Of a stretch of DNA of 64,000 bases, positions 63,131-64,000 are shown in pieces. The DNA is from Clavulina sp. PMI_390 (taxonomy: Eukaryota; Basidiomycota; Agaricomycetes; Cantharellales; Hydnaceae), in assembly GCA_015039315.1 (NCBI GenBank), contig WIDE01000017.1, forward strand, positions 400,181-464,180, in the 5' to 3' direction. The notes under the pieces were generated by a model, which made no database searches, was not told where the DNA came from, and was given only the letters and a program-made list of their open reading frames with translations. Position 1 is the first letter of the stretch. Each line of letters begins with the position of its first letter. A program made the translations under genes and the position numbers.

Positions 63131-63690
63131 TGCTCACTTTCCACCTCCACAGCTCCTAGAAAGGGTGTTCAGTGGTTATCAGCGCGATGAAGCCACAATC
63201 CGCTCCAGAATTATTCCCGCAATTTTTTAAATCCACAAACAGACATAGGCGGCATCAAGCTTTTTGATTCTCTAGCCAAACTATCGAGCCGAACATCTGC
63301 AACACGCTGAATACCTTTTCTCTTTGGCGAGGAACTCTTTTCTCACTAGACACACCTATGCAGGGTTATTTTGCACTCCACTGGGGTGGCGATTCGTAGC
63401 GGCGTATGTTGGGGTGCCCACTTCCCACCTCCACGACTTCCAAAAAGGGTGCTTCATTGTTCTCAGCATGGCGGAAGCCACAATTTGTCATACGGTGGTG
63501 AGGAGTTCTCGCCATTTTTGCTTGACACTGGCTGTGCCGAGTTCATGGCTTGACTTGACGTAGTATGAGCCCCATAATAGAGCCCCGTGGGCGCACTGGA
63601 TTATACATGATCCATTCTCTTTTGCAATGAACTTCTTTTCACGCTAGAGATGGGGGAGTATTTCACTCCACTGGGAGGCACCAGGGGTCG
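63131..63690 (+). repeat. Diverged direct duplication, about 280-300 base unit
   Basis: Segment 63,131-63,210 resembles 63,412-63,490: both carry CACTT(C)CCACCTCCAC, then AAAGGGTG, TTCTCAGC-like and GAAGCCACAAT. Segment 63,328-63,390 resembles 63,622-63,690: both carry AACT..TTTTC.C.CTAGA and CACTCCACTGGG. Together they indicate a degenerate duplication of one block. It lies directly upstream of the glycine-rich gene. Confidence 0.65.
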
Positions 63691-63853
63691 TGGGAAGTTG
63701 GGGCTGTGCTTTGTAAGCGCGGTGTTTGCCGGTACATCGGCCATTTTCTTGCCTCCTGTTTTTGACCTCCATCTACACCGGCCCAGTCTGTTGGCCCTTT
63801 TTGCGCATCGACTCGCGCGCTTTAGACCTAATCTTATTCGCTCTATTGGAAAA

Positions 63854-64000
63854 ATGGTATGCACAATCTCCGCACCGCCTCCTGATCTTTTTTTCTGACT
63901 TGGCGTTTGTCATAGTCTTACGGTGGTGGCAGCTACGGAGGAGGAGGAGGCTATGGCGGTGGTTATGGTGGTGGTGGCGGTGGTGGCTATGGCGGAGGAG
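63854..64000 (+). CDS. Glycine-rich N-terminus of a gene running off the right edge (possibly DEAD-box helicase Dbp2-like)
   Basis: ATG at 63854-63856 is followed at once by a GTATGC donor; the acceptor CATAG ends at 63915 and exon 2 reads SYGGGSYGGGGGYGGGYGGG onward. The spliced start is thus Met plus a Tyr/Gly repeat. Such Gly/Tyr-rich starts occur in fungal DEAD-box RNA helicases (Dbp2 type) and in glycine-rich RNA-binding proteins. Nothing beyond the repeat is in the window, so the family is a guess. The start-codon/intron junction could also be an untranslated-leader artefact, but the clean frame supports it. Confidence 0.6.

Larger units (their letters stand above)
61993..63853. other. 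1.9-kb non-coding stretch upstream of two divergent genes
   Basis: Lies between the GT61 start (minus) and the glycine-rich gene start (plus). No coding frame is convincing. It contains the repeats listed separately. Confidence 0.5.

Overview
This window is nuclear DNA from a filamentous basidiomycete, most likely an agaricomycete. The genes are dense, sit on both strands, and are split by many short introns (mostly about 50-60 bases, GT..AG). The families are typical of that group: fungal F-box proteins, fungal Zn2Cys6 factors, an RTA1-type protein, a GT61 enzyme and a CE1-type esterase. A placement near Rhizoctonia/Ceratobasidiaceae is only an impression from the membrane-WD40 family; nothing here proves the species. 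I saw no rRNA, tRNA, CRISPR array or intact transposon.

Layout. 1-31 kb is mostly conserved housekeeping genes with some accessory ones: an ABCC transporter (cut by the left edge), a secreted CE1/feruloyl-esterase-like enzyme, an arrestin-like protein, the rRNA-processing factor EFG1, a Golgi-type Ca2+/Mn2+ P-type ATPase with a long disordered N-terminus, a disordered protein ending in an Edc1/PNRC-like decapping-activator motif, the mitochondrial E2 subunit of 2-oxoglutarate dehydrogenase, an unknown glycosylated membrane protein, an F-box protein with an apparent frameshift, an ALY/REF mRNA-export adaptor with one oversized intron, an RNA polymerase III RPC7-like subunit, an unrecognised small gene and a second F-box protein. 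31-38 kb holds a tandem pair of paralogous Zn2Cys6 transcription factors.

38-55.4 kb is the most unusual part. It carries three paralogues of a large protein with the order: helical N-terminal region, membrane segments, variable disordered linker, WDR26/GID7-like WD40 propeller. One copy is on the minus strand and two are on the plus strand. An RTA1-like membrane-protein gene and gene-poor spacers lie between them.

55.4-64 kb holds an SF1 (UPF1/SDE3-like) helicase with a C-terminal WG/GW-rich and RG-rich tail that looks like an Argonaute hook, a GT61 glycosyltransferase, a 1.9-kb non-coding stretch with imperfect tandem repeats, and the first codons of a glycine-rich (possibly DEAD-box) protein that runs off the right edge.

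Several genes belong to RNA metabolism (EFG1, decapping-activator candidate, ALY/REF, RPC7, Ago-hook-like helicase), but they are not arranged as an obvious cluster. Gene models below were joined by eye from reading frames and splice signals, so outer limits are more reliable than internal exon edges.
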